Below the pieces are notes generated by a model. That model made no database searches and had not been told where the DNA came from. It worked only from the letters and a program-made list of their open reading frames with translations. The translations under genes and the position numbers were made by a program. From the NCBI GenBank assembly GCA_024460105.1, contig JANFXS010000004.1, positions 1-64,000 on the forward strand: 64,000 nucleotides of DNA, given 5' to 3'. This document shows positions 55,643 to 64,000 of this stretch, piece after piece. Source of the DNA: Anaerotignum faecicola (GTDB lineage: Bacteria > Bacillota > Clostridia > Lachnospirales > Anaerotignaceae). Position 1 is the first letter of the stretch, and each line of letters opens with the position of its first letter.

Positions 55643-55743
55643 TTGTAAGTAAAGCTGTATGACAGGGATAGTTTTTATTGGTTGATCAAGGATGTCAAAG
55701 GATAATAAAGGATTAATAAATAAAAATTTATTTGTACTGCCAG

Positions 55744-56023
55744 TAGCTTCGGATTACAGGGATACGTATGCCGCGCAAGGGAAAATTTTCCGAATTTCCG
55801 CTCTGCATACGCTTGCCGTAGTATCCGCTATGACGGCTCGGATGCTCCTTAAACTGCAAGAAATTTTTTCATTGTTGGGTCGGGGAGTTTTAACGGACTT
55901 TAGAGGCGTAAGAGCAAGGAAAAGACGGGCATGCGCTGAGGTTGCCGAGGAAATGGCTTTAACACAGCTATGGCGCCGCTAACGTCCGTTAAAACCGCGC
56001 GTGATCTTGTAAAATGAAGCTAA
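55744..56023 (+). repeat. TIR-bounded intergenic element, copy 5
   Basis: A 280-bp copy: TAGCTTCGGATTACAGGG ... TTGTAAAATGAAGCTA. Keeps CAAGGGAAAATTTT with AAATTTTTTCATTG, GAGTTTTAACGGACTTTAG with CTAACGTCCGTTAAAACC, and GCATACGCTTGCCGTAG. Confidence 0.85.
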
Positions 56024-56049
56024 ATATATATTTATATTTACTATGAGTA

Positions 56050-56185
56050 GTTTAAGTATAAACTCAAAATATTAATTAAGTGTTGTTCAGTCTTAAACTC
56101 AAAATATATTAATTGCGATCTGCCCAATACGGATTTAATAATTAATGCATGACGCCCAATCTTAAACTTAATATATATTGAATCC
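56050..56185. repeat. Short AT-rich direct repeats
   Basis: TAAACTCAAAATATTAATTAA, TTAAACTCAAAATATATTAA and TTAAACTTAATATATATTGA follow each other at about 50-70 bp spacing. A similar TTAAACTTAATATGTATTAA occurs at about 60071. Confidence 0.55.
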
Positions 56186-56199
56186 TCACGGTTTTGAGT

Positions 56200-56252
56200 A
56201 TAAAAAATACCCCGTCAACGCCTTTGCTAACGGGGCAGCCCTTTTTATTGCG
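56200..56252 (-). terminator. Terminator-like hairpin in the gene desert
   Basis: CCCCGT / ACGGGG stem with a loop of about 14 nt; the better T-tract (TATTTTTTA) is on the minus strand. No recognised gene ends here, so it may mark a small RNA or a lost gene. Confidence 0.5.
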
Positions 56253-57105
56253 GTCAAAAGGGCAAGTTTTCATTAAGAAAAAAAGATACAATATTTAGGG
56301 GATTAGTATCAATATTTCTTACAGAAAACAGGGGTAGATAACGGATAAATAAATTAGCCGCTAAATTATATTTACCATATATATTTTATAAAGTCAATAG
56401 CGGATTTGAAATAATACATTTGCTGAAATATATTTTATAATAATATGGCGGTTTAATTATATGGATATAAGGAAAGGAATTTTCATTATTTTAACTTAAT
56501 ATTTTTTGGGTTATGACGGCAAGGCATTGTAAGCTTAATTTTAAAAAATAAAATAATACTTAAATAATAATAAAATAAGTAATCAGTATAACTTAATCGT
56601 TATTCGACAAATTTAACATTAATGTTGTTTTATGCAAAGTTTTTAATACAGAAAGATATTCGGTTATATATGTTAAAGTTTACGGAAAATATATAACCTA
56701 TGCGGTAAAATCAGTGCGGCGCTGCATTTATAAATAAAAGTTATTTTATATGCATATTATATTAATTTAAGATATTGTGAAATATATATAAGACAAAACA
56801 TAGAGTTTACCGTTTATATAAATGGATATTATTCATTTAAACTGCATAAAATTAATGTGCATAAAATATTTTAAATTGTCATTATTTTTACTCTGAAATT
56901 TTATATAATTAATTTTATAAATGAAGAGGGCAAATGAAATATATGTTCTTAATAATAGCAAAAATAACGCCGTCGTTCCGGAAGTTGAATTAAAAACTAC
57001 ACTTTTAGTAACATGAAAGAATATAAAATTTTTAAGCCGCAATTTTTGATTGCTGATTTAATATATATGATAAAGGTTTTGGAATAAATAGATTATCAGA
57101 TTTAA

Positions 57106-57219
57106 AGTTTGAAGTATCCAGGAAAAAGACGTTATCCGCATCTTGTTTCGTCCGGAAAATATGACAAAGATATTAAGCGCTTAAAACAATATGTTCAAAT
57201 ACCCCCGGCAATAAAATAA
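57106..57219 (+). pseudogene. Possible C-terminal gene remnant
   Basis: A 37-codon open stretch ending in TAA at 57217, reading ...YPGKRRYPHLVSSGKY and ...LKQYVQIPPAIK, has protein-like composition but has an in-frame stop immediately upstream and no start or RBS. It may be the end of a decayed gene. No family recognised. Confidence 0.3.
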
Positions 57220-57382
57220 TTATAAACAACGGACGGTTTATTTAACCGGCGTATAAAAAATATTATATTCAGGTAATATTTTGAGTTTTATATCGTTTCC
57301 GAGGCTTAAATTATTATGGAACCCGAGGATTTATATGTTTAAACTCAATTTCAAATAACGTTTTGAGCAAAAATTTAGAATA

Positions 57383-57410
57383 TAAAAAGCCGCTTGTTTC
57401 TAAGCGGCTG
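57383..57410 (-). terminator. Intrinsic terminator of the XRE regulator
   Basis: Minus strand: AGCCGCTT / AAGCGGCT perfect stem followed by TTTTATA, just after the stop at 57415. Confidence 0.8.
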
Positions 57411-57414
57411 CGAT

Positions 57415-57765
57415 TTATTTACCCCTGTTTTTTGATTTATCCATCATGCTTCTGATACTGAGAAGTATGGATATTATTTTTTCCTTTTCTTCTTCGGAAA
57501 ATGAGGCGCAAAGCTCAAAAAGCCTGTTTTTCCTGCTTTCGTCGTCGCCGTCCTCATTAACGCATAAAAGATAGTCCGTGCTTACTTCAAAAAAATTCGC
57601 TATTTTAATAATATCCCTTATGCATGGTTCGTTGCGTCCAGATTCATAGTTTGAAATAGAGGTGTATTTGTATCCAAGTATTTTGCCAAGATCCTCTTGT
57701 GTTACATGTTTTCCGTTTTTAACGCAGTTTTTCCTTAAAAATCTTAACCTGTCTTTAAATTCCAT
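57415..57765 (-). CDS. XRE-family helix-turn-helix regulator
   Basis: A 116-residue protein starting at the ATG at 57763-57765 ('MEFKDRLRFLRK'). HTH_3 domain (about 4-65): 'VTQEDLGKILGYKYTSISNYESGRNEPCIRDIIKIANFFEVSTDYLLC'. A charged helical C-terminus follows. It is a Cro/C1-type DNA-binding protein, probably a repressor; no target gene is adjacent. It stands alone in AT-rich DNA unlike the coding neighbourhood, so acquisition with a lost mobile element is possible. Confidence 0.9.
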   Translation of the reverse strand: MEFKDRLRFLRKNCVKNGKHVTQEDLGKILGYKYTSISNYESGRNEPCIRDIIKIANFFEVSTDYLLCVNEDGDDESRKNRLFELCASFSEEEKEKIISILLSIRSMMDKSKNRGK

Positions 57766-58196
57766 AATACCACCAATTATCATTCTTTTTAACTAAACAA
57801 ACGTTCCGTATTATTTAATTATAATTGCAGATTAATAAATTTACAACAAAATAATATAAAAAAATTTACCAAAAAACATATTTATAATTTAAGCTAATTA
57901 ACGATAATAAATATTAATAAAAAATATATATTATATAATTTGTATAATATTATGAATAATATTAATATTTTGGTTTATTAAATTTCATATTTTGTGTTTG
58001 TTTCAGATGAATATTCGATTTTTATATGCATAAATCGTCAATTTTATAATTTCAGTATTTTGTTTCCGATCCATAATATATACAAGTTTCTGTGATTACG
58101 ACGTATTACGGGATAAGTTAACTTTAAAATGGGTTGAAAATTTATTTAACATAAGAAATATTACGCTTGGAATTTAAATAACGTTTTGTTTCGGCA
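57766..58196. other. Very AT-rich spacer upstream of the XRE regulator
   Basis: About 430 bp without any supported gene. Confidence 0.5.
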
Positions 58197-58452
58197 GGCT
58201 TCGGTTTACAATGGCGCGCTATGTTTTAACGGACGGCGCGACGGCCGCGTTAAAGCGGTTTGCCGTATGGGTTGGAAGAGCCTGCGGGCCTTTTTTTCTC
58301 TTACGCCGATATTGCCGAAAACTCTCCGGCTAAGCAGGAAAAAAGTTTTTGCTTTTCAAGACGCATATGCGTATGAGCGGCGGATTCTACGGCAAGCGTA
58401 TGCGGCGCCGAAACGCTGAAAATTATACTTGCGTGGCATTGTAAACCGAAAC
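58197..58452 (-). repeat. TIR-bounded intergenic element, copy 6 (inverted)
   Basis: A 256-bp copy in opposite orientation: GGCTTCGGTTTACAATGGCG ... TGGCATTGTAAACCGAA, with GTTTTAACGGACGGCG now at the left and GCATATGCGTATGAGC plus CTACGGCAAGCGTATGCGG towards the right. The AAAACTCTCCGG partner is also present. Confidence 0.8.
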
Positions 58453-58635
58453 TATGGTTTGTTGTCCGTTCGGGATGAGATTATATATGCGGCGTTTTGC
58501 CTGAAACAGTGAAAAACCGCTTATAATGCGGCTTTGGTATAAGCTATGGAACAAAAAAATGTTGCAAAATTATCTTAAACATTGTAATATAAAGAACTAT
58601 ATACTACTTAGTTTTATATTGTTGAGAGGTGCATT

Positions 58636-59946
58636 ATGTCTGAATTTAAGAAATGGGATGAAATTTATAAATCAAAGCTTGTGACTGCCGCCGAAGCGGT
58701 AAGCCATATTAAAAGCGGCGACAGGGTCGTTACGGGACATGCCGCCGCAGAACCGTCATGCCTTATAAACGCTATGGCCGATAATTATGAAAATTATCAA
58801 AATATTGAGATTAACCATGTAGTTTCGCTCGGTGAAGGCAGGTATGTTAAACCTGAAATGAAAGGCCATTTTCATTTTAACGGGCTGTTCCTCGGAGCTT
58901 CTACAAGGAAAGCGGTCGAAGAAGGCCGCGCTGATTACACAACGTCGTTTTTCCATGAAATGCCTATGCTTTTTAGGGAGTACCTTCCCGTGGATGTGGC
59001 GCTTGTTTCGGTTTCAAAGCCCGATAAGCACGGTTTTGTAAGCCTCGGCCCTTCATGCGATTATACGAAGGGGATCGTGGAAAATGCAAAAATCGTAATC
59101 GCGCAGGTTAATTCAAACCTTCCGAGAACGTTCGGCGACTGCAACATACATGTAAGGGATATAGACTTTTTTGTTGAATGCGACGAGAAACTTCCGGTTT
59201 CGCTTCCGGGGAAAATCGGCGACGTTGAAAAGAAAATCGGCGAGTACTGCGCTTCCCTTATCAAAGACGGGGACACACTCCAGCTTGGCATAGGCTCCAT
59301 ACCGGAGAGCGTGCTTACTTTCCTTTGGGACAGAAAAGATCTCGGGCTTCATACTGAAATGGCTTCCGACGGCATTGTGGACCTGATAGAAGCCGGCGTT
59401 ATCAACAATACGCGCAAGAATATAAATAAAGGCGTAAGCGTTACGACTTTCGCTATGGGAACGGAAAAAATATATGACTTTATTGACGACAATCCCCAGT
59501 TCCAGTTTTTCCCGGTAGATTATATTAACGATCCCCGCGTTATTTCCCAAAACGACAATATGGTTTCAATAAACAGCTGTATACAGGTTGACTTAATGGG
59601 GCAGGTTGTAAGCGAATGTATCGGTTTAAGGCAGTTCAGCGGCGTTGGCGGCCAAGTGGACTTTATACGCGGCGCGGCCATGAGCAAAGGCGGAAGGGCG
59701 ATTATTGCGATGGTTTCGACTGCCGCCGGCGGAAAAATTTCAAGGATAGTGCCTTTCATTGACGAAGGCGCGGCTGTTACGACTTCCAGAAACGACGTTG
59801 ATTATGTCGTAACCGAATACGGAATTGCCAAGCTCAAAGGAAAAACGCTTCGCGACAGGGCCCGCGCGCTTATAGAAATTGCGCATCCTGATTTCAGGGA
59901 CGGACTTAAAGAAGAATATGAAAGAAGATTTTCGGAAAAGTATTAA
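58636..59946 (+). CDS. Acetyl-CoA hydrolase/transferase family CoA-transferase (4-hydroxybutyrate/butyrate type)
   Basis: A 436-residue protein starting after GAGAGGTG. Two CoA-transferase-I-like domains. 'LQLGIGSIPESVLTF' leads to 'LGLHTEMASDG', whose Glu241 lines up with the catalytic Glu238 of Clostridium aminobutyricum 4-hydroxybutyrate CoA-transferase. 'FSGVGGQVDFIRGA' and 'VTEYGIAKLKGKTLRDRARALIEIAHPDFR' are also typical. It moves CoA between acetyl-CoA and a short-chain acid such as butyrate, propionate or 4-hydroxybutyrate in fermentation. The substrate cannot be fixed. Single gene. Confidence 0.9.
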   Translation: MSEFKKWDEIYKSKLVTAAEAVSHIKSGDRVVTGHAAAEPSCLINAMADNYENYQNIEINHVVSLGEGRYVKPEMKGHFHFNGLFLGASTRKAVEEGRADYTTSFFHEMPMLFREYLPVDVALVSVSKPDKHGFVSLGPSCDYTKGIVENAKIVIAQVNSNLPRTFGDCNIHVRDIDFFVECDEKLPVSLPGKIGDVEKKIGEYCASLIKDGDTLQLGIGSIPESVLTFLWDRKDLGLHTEMASDGIVDLIEAGVINNTRKNINKGVSVTTFAMGTEKIYDFIDDNPQFQFFPVDYINDPRVISQNDNMVSINSCIQVDLMGQVVSECIGLRQFSGVGGQVDFIRGAAMSKGGRAIIAMVSTAAGGKISRIVPFIDEGAAVTTSRNDVDYVVTEYGIAKLKGKTLRDRARALIEIAHPDFRDGLKEEYERRFSEKY

Positions 59947-60122
59947 GCGGCGGCAGTTAAAAAACGTAATGTTTTTAAGTTTACCGGCCTAAAATATTTT
60001 TTCTTATACGCATGTTAAACAGGCCGTTTATTTTTATAAGCTATGTTTTGAATTAATATGCGTTGTTTAATTTTAAACTTAATATGTATTAAAAATATTT
60101 TTTAATAAACCGATTTATTTTT

Positions 60123-60172
60123 GCAAAGCCGTAATTTGGGACGTCGGGTCCTTAATTACGGCTTTTTGTTTA
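60123..60172 (+). terminator. Intrinsic terminator downstream of the CoA-transferase
   Basis: AAAGCCGTAATT / AATTACGGCTTTTT perfect 12-bp stem with a T-tract. Confidence 0.82.
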
Positions 60173-60392
60173 AAATTCATTTAGCGGACGGTTGATTGGC
60201 GCGGCTGGTAATTTGCCGTAATCAGGCGTATTTAACAGCGGAGAGATACGTTTAAAGCAACTGTAAGACGCAATAAATAATTCAGTAAGGCTTTGCAAAG
60301 GAGGGATTTAAATGCGCCGCACGATAGATTTTTACGATTAAATTATAGATATGTCAATAAGAAACAAATTAATTGGAATTTTTTTTAACGTC

Positions 60393-60653
60393 AGATTCGG
60401 TTTACAAGGGCGCGCGTATTTTTAACGGTAAGCGGAAACGCAATAGACGCGGTAAATCCGATTGCCGCAAGGTTATCTGTGACGCCGCATATTTGTTCCG
60501 CTTTTACGGCTCTGCTGCCAGTTAAAACTCCCGGACATTACAAGGAAAAAATTTTTGCCGTTTAATGCGCATACGAATATGCGCCGCGTCCGCGTTAAGC
60601 GAAGAAATGCGTAAAATTTTCCTTTTAATCTGCGTATGCCATTGTAAAGCTAA
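60393..60653 (-). repeat. TIR-bounded intergenic element, copy 7 (inverted)
   Basis: A 261-bp inverted copy: AGATTCGGTTTACAAGGGCG ... GCCATTGTAAAGCTAA. TTTTTAACGGTAAGCGG, AGTTAAAACTCCCGGACATT, CAAGGAAAAAATTTTTGC and AAAATTTTCCTTT are in the order expected for the reverse orientation. It is the most diverged of the full copies. Confidence 0.78.
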
Positions 60654-61366
60654 GATATTGTCATGCCTTAATAAAGATACTGTTTTTAAATATGGACGCA
60701 TGTATTATTTGTAATCGCGCTGCGTCGTCTATTAAAATACTGTGCATATATATTTTATAAAATATGGAATTTAAGTTTTAACATAAATAAAATTTTAACA
60801 AACTTGTTGTGATAAAGAAAAAATTGCGGTATAAATTAGGAATATTTTTTGTCAAAAAACAGCGAGTACATATTTTTAGACGGATAAGTTAAAACACATT
60901 AAAAAATATTATGTCTTTAAAGTGATTGAAATATTTTATATGAAGAACGGAAAACAGATTTATAACTTACGCTTAGCTTTTGCGTTCAGGGAGTATTATT
61001 AGATTAAGTTAATAATGTTATGTGCGTTTTAAATGGATTTTTAAAGATATTTCATGTATAATTATTATAATGCTTTAATTTTTTATTTTTATGCCATGCA
61101 TGGTATTCATGCGGTTAATACTAGGAAACTCTTGAAAACCGACGGAACAGAAACGCATACGGCGTATATGCGCGGGCAATATAAGGTAAAATTATATTAT
61201 AGAACAGGTATACGGCTTTATTTGCGCAAAGTATGATAAGTAATTATAATTATTCGGCGCGCGTACTTCTGAAACGAAGGCATAAATTTTAAAAATAAGC
61301 GCATGAAAGACAAAAATATTTGTTTTGACGTAAATTTTATAAATTAAATATGTTGTGGGGTGCTGC

Positions 61367-62194
61367 ATGGAAAGAGACAAAATAAATATACTTGTAACAT
61401 TTGATAAAAATTATATAGGTCCTTTTAAAACGATGTTGAAGTCGCTTGTTATTAATAATCCGGGCGAATCTTTTGTAATATGGCTTATTCACAGTTCCGT
61501 TTCCGAGGAGGATTTGAACGGCCTTATTGAATATTGCTCGTTGAACGGCGCCGGTTTTAATCCCGTGAAAGTTGAAAGGTCGCTTTTTGAAAACGCCCCG
61601 GTGTCTAAACAATACCCTCAGGAAATGTATTACCGCCTTCTTGCGCCCGTTATACTTCCTCATGGGTTAAAAAAGGCGCTTTATATAGATCCCGATATAC
61701 TTGTTGTAAATAAGGTAAGGCCTGTTTGGGATATTGAATTGGACGGACGCGTCTTTGCTGCGGCGTCGCACACGGGCATATTTGACATGGCAAAGGGTAT
61801 AAATAAAGTGCGTCTTGGGACTGAGCACGATTATTTTAACACGGGGGTTATGATTATCGATTTGGAAAAAGCGAGGGAAATTGTAAAAGCAGATGATGTT
61901 TTCGGCTGCGTAAGGGAACATTCGTCGGAACTGATACTGCCGGATCAAGATGTTTTCAATTATCTTTACGGGCAGTATACTTTTAAGATTGACGACGACA
62001 TATGGAATTATGATTCACGATATTATTCGCTTTATCTTATCAGAAGCAATGGGCGTCACAATATGGATTGGATAATGCAAAATACTGTTTTCCTGCATTT
62101 CTGCGGTAAAAGGAAGCCTTGGAATTCGTCCCATTCCGGACGTTTTACCGCGCTTTATAAACATTATATGAACTTAGCGCAAAAACTGAAATAG
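61367..62194 (+). CDS. Glycosyltransferase family 8 protein
   Basis: A 275-residue protein starting at the ATG at 61367 after TGTGGGGTG. GT-A fold of family 8: 'INILVTFDKNYIGPFKTMLKSLVINNP' (nucleotide-binding start), the metal-binding DxD as Asp108/Asp110 in 'ALYIDPDILVVNK', 'DYFNTGVMIIDLEKAR', 'LPDQDVFNYLY' and the final 'FLHFCGKRKPW' motif. Likely transfers glucose or galactose from a UDP-sugar to a cell-envelope or exopolysaccharide acceptor. No other glycan gene is adjacent. Confidence 0.92.
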   Translation: MERDKINILVTFDKNYIGPFKTMLKSLVINNPGESFVIWLIHSSVSEEDLNGLIEYCSLNGAGFNPVKVERSLFENAPVSKQYPQEMYYRLLAPVILPHGLKKALYIDPDILVVNKVRPVWDIELDGRVFAAASHTGIFDMAKGINKVRLGTEHDYFNTGVMIIDLEKAREIVKADDVFGCVREHSSELILPDQDVFNYLYGQYTFKIDDDIWNYDSRYYSLYLIRSNGRHNMDWIMQNTVFLHFCGKRKPWNSSHSGRFTALYKHYMNLAQKLK

Positions 62195-62681
62195 ATACGG
62201 TTTTATACGTATTAAAAAATCTTTTCCGCCGATAGATTGCCGCGCGGCTTAAATAAAAAAAGCGTATATTTTATTGCTTCTGCAATTTGATATGCGTTTT
62301 TTTTACTGTATTAGTTCCGAAGCACAGTGATATTGAACTTTTTTGTATTTTCAATCCCTGATTTTTTATCCGTGCCGCCTTGGATTCGGCCCGGTAAAGC
62401 AATTTTATTTTTCAATAAATTTGTATCTGTATTTTCAAAGTATTGTATATTGGTACGTTTTATATTATAATTAATAAAGTAGTTTTTATGCTGTGAAGCT
62501 ATGCGGTAAGTATAAATAATGTAATTTTATATTAAATTACGGCGCGGTTTTAATGATTCAGCCGTACTGTATGCAGTAAAAATGCCGGATAAGCCGCTTT
62601 GCTTGATGCGTAATTATTAAGCCGGAAGTATTTTTATGCATTTTATGCTTATTTTCAGGCATCCGAAGAGGGGGAGTTAGA
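62195..62681. other. Intergenic, terminator only
   Basis: About 490 bp with the terminator at 62256-62303 and no supported gene. The promoter of the downstream kinase operon must lie here but I could not point to one with confidence. Confidence 0.5.
62256..62303 (+). terminator. Terminator-like hairpin after the GT8 gene
   Basis: AAAAAAAGCGTATAT pairs (with G-T pairs) with ATATGCGTTTTTTTT around a loop of about 18 nt. Confidence 0.6.
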
Positions 62682-63908
62682 ATGATTGCTATTATAGCCG
62701 ACGATTTAACCGGGGCTAACGATACCGGTGTGCAGTACAAAAAAAACGGATATTCGACGACTGTTAAAATAATGAACGATAACGATGTGTCAAGCAGTAT
62801 GTTTAAGACGTCTGACGTTGTGGTTATAAACACAGACACAAGGCCGCTTTCAAAAAAAGACGCATACGACTGTGTTTTTAAGCTTGCCGAAAAGCTTAAT
62901 TCTGTTAACAATCTTGAATACATATATAAGAAAGTCGATTCCCTTATGCGCGGAAACCCGGCTCCGGAACTTGAAGCAATATTAGATTCCACCGACGCCG
63001 AAATTGCAATAGTGGCTTCGGCATTTCCCGACAACGGGAGGATTGTTACGGACGGCACTTTGCTTATGCCCGACAACAAGCATGTTGACATAACAAACAT
63101 ATTTAATACGGAAACAAAACGCAAGGCGGTTAACGTTCGCCTTATAAATGTCAGGGAAGGCGCCGAAAGCCTGAAGCAATATATGGAAGGCCAGATGGAA
63201 AACGGCGCCGATATATTTGTTTTCGATACGGTAAGCAACGAGGATCTTGCAACTATAAGCGACGCGGCAATGCTTATCGGCAAAAAGAAAATTTTTTGCG
63301 GCAGCGCGGGCCTTGCAAAACAGCTTGGACGCAAAAAGAAAGCCGAACAGAAATACGACGGCACAGTGTTTATTGTAGTTGGATCAAGAAACGCCGCAAC
63401 GGCGCATCAAGTGCGTATGGCAACCGAAACGTTCAAACTTCCCGTGGTGCTTGTAAACTCAGAGGAGATTATAGACGGCAGGTATGAAAAAGCTGTTTCA
63501 GAATCCGTTGAAAAAGCGAAAGAGTATTATTTAAACGGCAATAAAGTGGTTATTATAGCTATAGACAGCCTTTTTGAAGAGTATACCGTCGTACTGAGGG
63601 CGACTGCGACGGAAAATGCAAAATCGCTTAAAGTTGCGGAAAGCCTCGGCGATATAGTTAAAAGGCTTTACGAACATATTAAGCCTGTGACGTTTGTCGC
63701 AACAGGCGGGGATACGGCGTTTCAGATATGCAATTTTCTCGGTTCCGACGGAATGGAACTTGTAGACGAAATTGTTCCCGGAGTTCCTATCGGAATACTT
63801 AGGGAAGGCATGGCCGACGGCAGCAGTATGGTTACAAAAAGCGGCGGTTTTGGCGATGAGGACACTTTGGTTAAGGTTATAAATTATTTAATGGTGAACA
63901 GGAAATAA
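62682..63908 (+). CDS. Four-carbon acid-sugar kinase (DUF1537; D-threonate/D-erythronate kinase type)
   Basis: A 408-residue protein starting after AGGGGGAG. The N-terminal 'IAIIADDLTGANDTGVQ' and 'NTDTRPLSKKDA' are the hallmark of the four-carbon acid-sugar kinase (OtnK/DtnK) family. The C-terminal nucleotide-binding domain has 'VTFVATGGDTAFQICNFLG' and 'GVPIGILREG...TKSGGFGDEDTLVKVINYL'. It phosphorylates a C4 sugar acid for catabolism. It is followed 16 bp later by a PdxA-family dehydrogenase, the established D-threonate/D-erythronate pathway pair; which epimer is used cannot be told. Confidence 0.9.
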   Translation: MIAIIADDLTGANDTGVQYKKNGYSTTVKIMNDNDVSSSMFKTSDVVVINTDTRPLSKKDAYDCVFKLAEKLNSVNNLEYIYKKVDSLMRGNPAPELEAILDSTDAEIAIVASAFPDNGRIVTDGTLLMPDNKHVDITNIFNTETKRKAVNVRLINVREGAESLKQYMEGQMENGADIFVFDTVSNEDLATISDAAMLIGKKKIFCGSAGLAKQLGRKKKAEQKYDGTVFIVVGSRNAATAHQVRMATETFKLPVVLVNSEEIIDGRYEKAVSESVEKAKEYYLNGNKVVIIAIDSLFEEYTVVLRATATENAKSLKVAESLGDIVKRLYEHIKPVTFVATGGDTAFQICNFLGSDGMELVDEIVPGVPIGILREGMADGSSMVTKSGGFGDEDTLVKVINYLMVNRK

Positions 63909-63924
63909 TAAGGAGGGGCAATAA

Positions 63925-64000
63925 ATGGCTGAAAAACCTATACTTGGCATTACTATGGGCGACCCTGCGGGCTGCGGGCCAGAAATAACTGTAAAAGCTT
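63925..64000 (+). CDS. PdxA-family dehydrogenase, N-terminal fragment (runs off the window)
   Basis: Only the first 25 codons are present: 'MAEKPILGITMGDPAGCGPE', then 'ITVKA', the N-terminal signature of 4-phospho-hydroxy-threonine dehydrogenases. RBS AAGGAGGGG precedes the ATG. Paired with the upstream kinase, it is most likely the PdxA2-type enzyme that oxidises and decarboxylates the 4-phospho-sugar acid rather than the vitamin B6 enzyme. Confidence 0.88.
   Translation, partial: MAEKPILGITMGDPAGCGPEITVKA

Larger units (their letters stand above)
55459..57414. other. Two-kilobase gene-poor, AT-rich region after recF
   Basis: It contains the recF terminator, TIR element copy 5, repeated TTAAACT(C/T)AA(A/T)ATATATT motifs (about 56050-56185), a terminator-like hairpin (56200-56252) and a possible gene remnant (57106-57219). 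No intact gene with an RBS is supported. Confidence 0.7.
59947..61366. other. AT-rich intergenic region with terminators and a repeat
   Basis: About 1.4 kb. It contains a first hairpin CGGCCT/AGGCCG with following GTTTATTTTT (about 59984-60037), the terminator at 60123-60172, TIR element copy 7 and otherwise AT-rich sequence. A 60-codon open frame near 61054 has no RBS. Confidence 0.6.

Noticed and set aside
6808-60653. CRISPR array interpretation of the dispersed repeats
   Set aside because: The repeats are far too long and dispersed over 54 kb, with no regular short spacers and no cas genes.

Overview
This is a replication-origin window from a low-to-mid GC Bacillota genome, most likely a member of class Clostridia. 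The support is the rpmH-rnpA-yidD-yidC-jag-mnmE-mnmG-rsmG block on one side of oriC and dnaA-dnaN-yaaA-recF on the other, strong Gram-positive Shine-Dalgarno sequences, heavy use of ATA for isoleucine, copper-amine-oxidase-type stalk domains and an FMN-riboswitch rib operon. The family cannot be fixed from sequence alone.

Left part (1-34 kb). Three near-identical strong promoters fire leftwards off the edge, in the style of an rRNA operon leader. They are followed by a secreted stalk protein, secG, the polyphosphate pair ppk1-ppx, an orphan TRAP solute-binding lipoprotein, an MgtC-type membrane protein, a tRNA-Gly(CCC), a MATE exporter, glpK, a TIM-barrel epimerase-like protein, an AEC transporter, ilvD, a class I/II aminotransferase and a secreted protein of unknown function. 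Next come a GldA-like dehydrogenase divergent from a sigma-54 activator, a flavodoxin-fold reductase, a c-di-AMP synthesis locus (two unknown membrane proteins, cdaA, a YbbR/CdaR protein), a second stalk protein, an aldehyde dehydrogenase and a homocysteine S-methyltransferase-family protein.

Middle (34.9-50 kb, mostly minus strand). The riboflavin operon ribD-ribE-ribBA-ribH sits behind an FMN riboswitch with two successive intrinsic terminators. An AEC transporter and two repeat-rich spacers follow. The classical origin-flanking operon then reads from rpmH towards rsmG. A drug/metabolite-transporter (EamA) gene lies between rpmH and the origin.

Origin and right part (50-64 kb). An AT-rich intergenic region with at least four perfect DnaA boxes precedes dnaA, dnaN, the S4-domain gene yaaA and recF. 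gyrB does not follow recF. Instead there are about 5 kb of AT-rich, gene-poor DNA with only an XRE regulator and a CoA-transferase, then a GT8 glycosyltransferase and the start of a four-carbon acid-sugar kinase/pdxA-type catabolic operon running off the right edge.

The most unusual feature is a family of about 255-290 bp intergenic elements: seven full-length copies and one miniature. They have matching terminal inverted repeats (TTAGCTTCAGTTT type) and two conserved internal inverted-repeat pairs that could fold as a branched structure. Four of the seven full copies lie within 10.5 kb around oriC. I cannot assign them to a named element. They carry no convincing ORF and could be a MITE or a structured RNA/DNA element.
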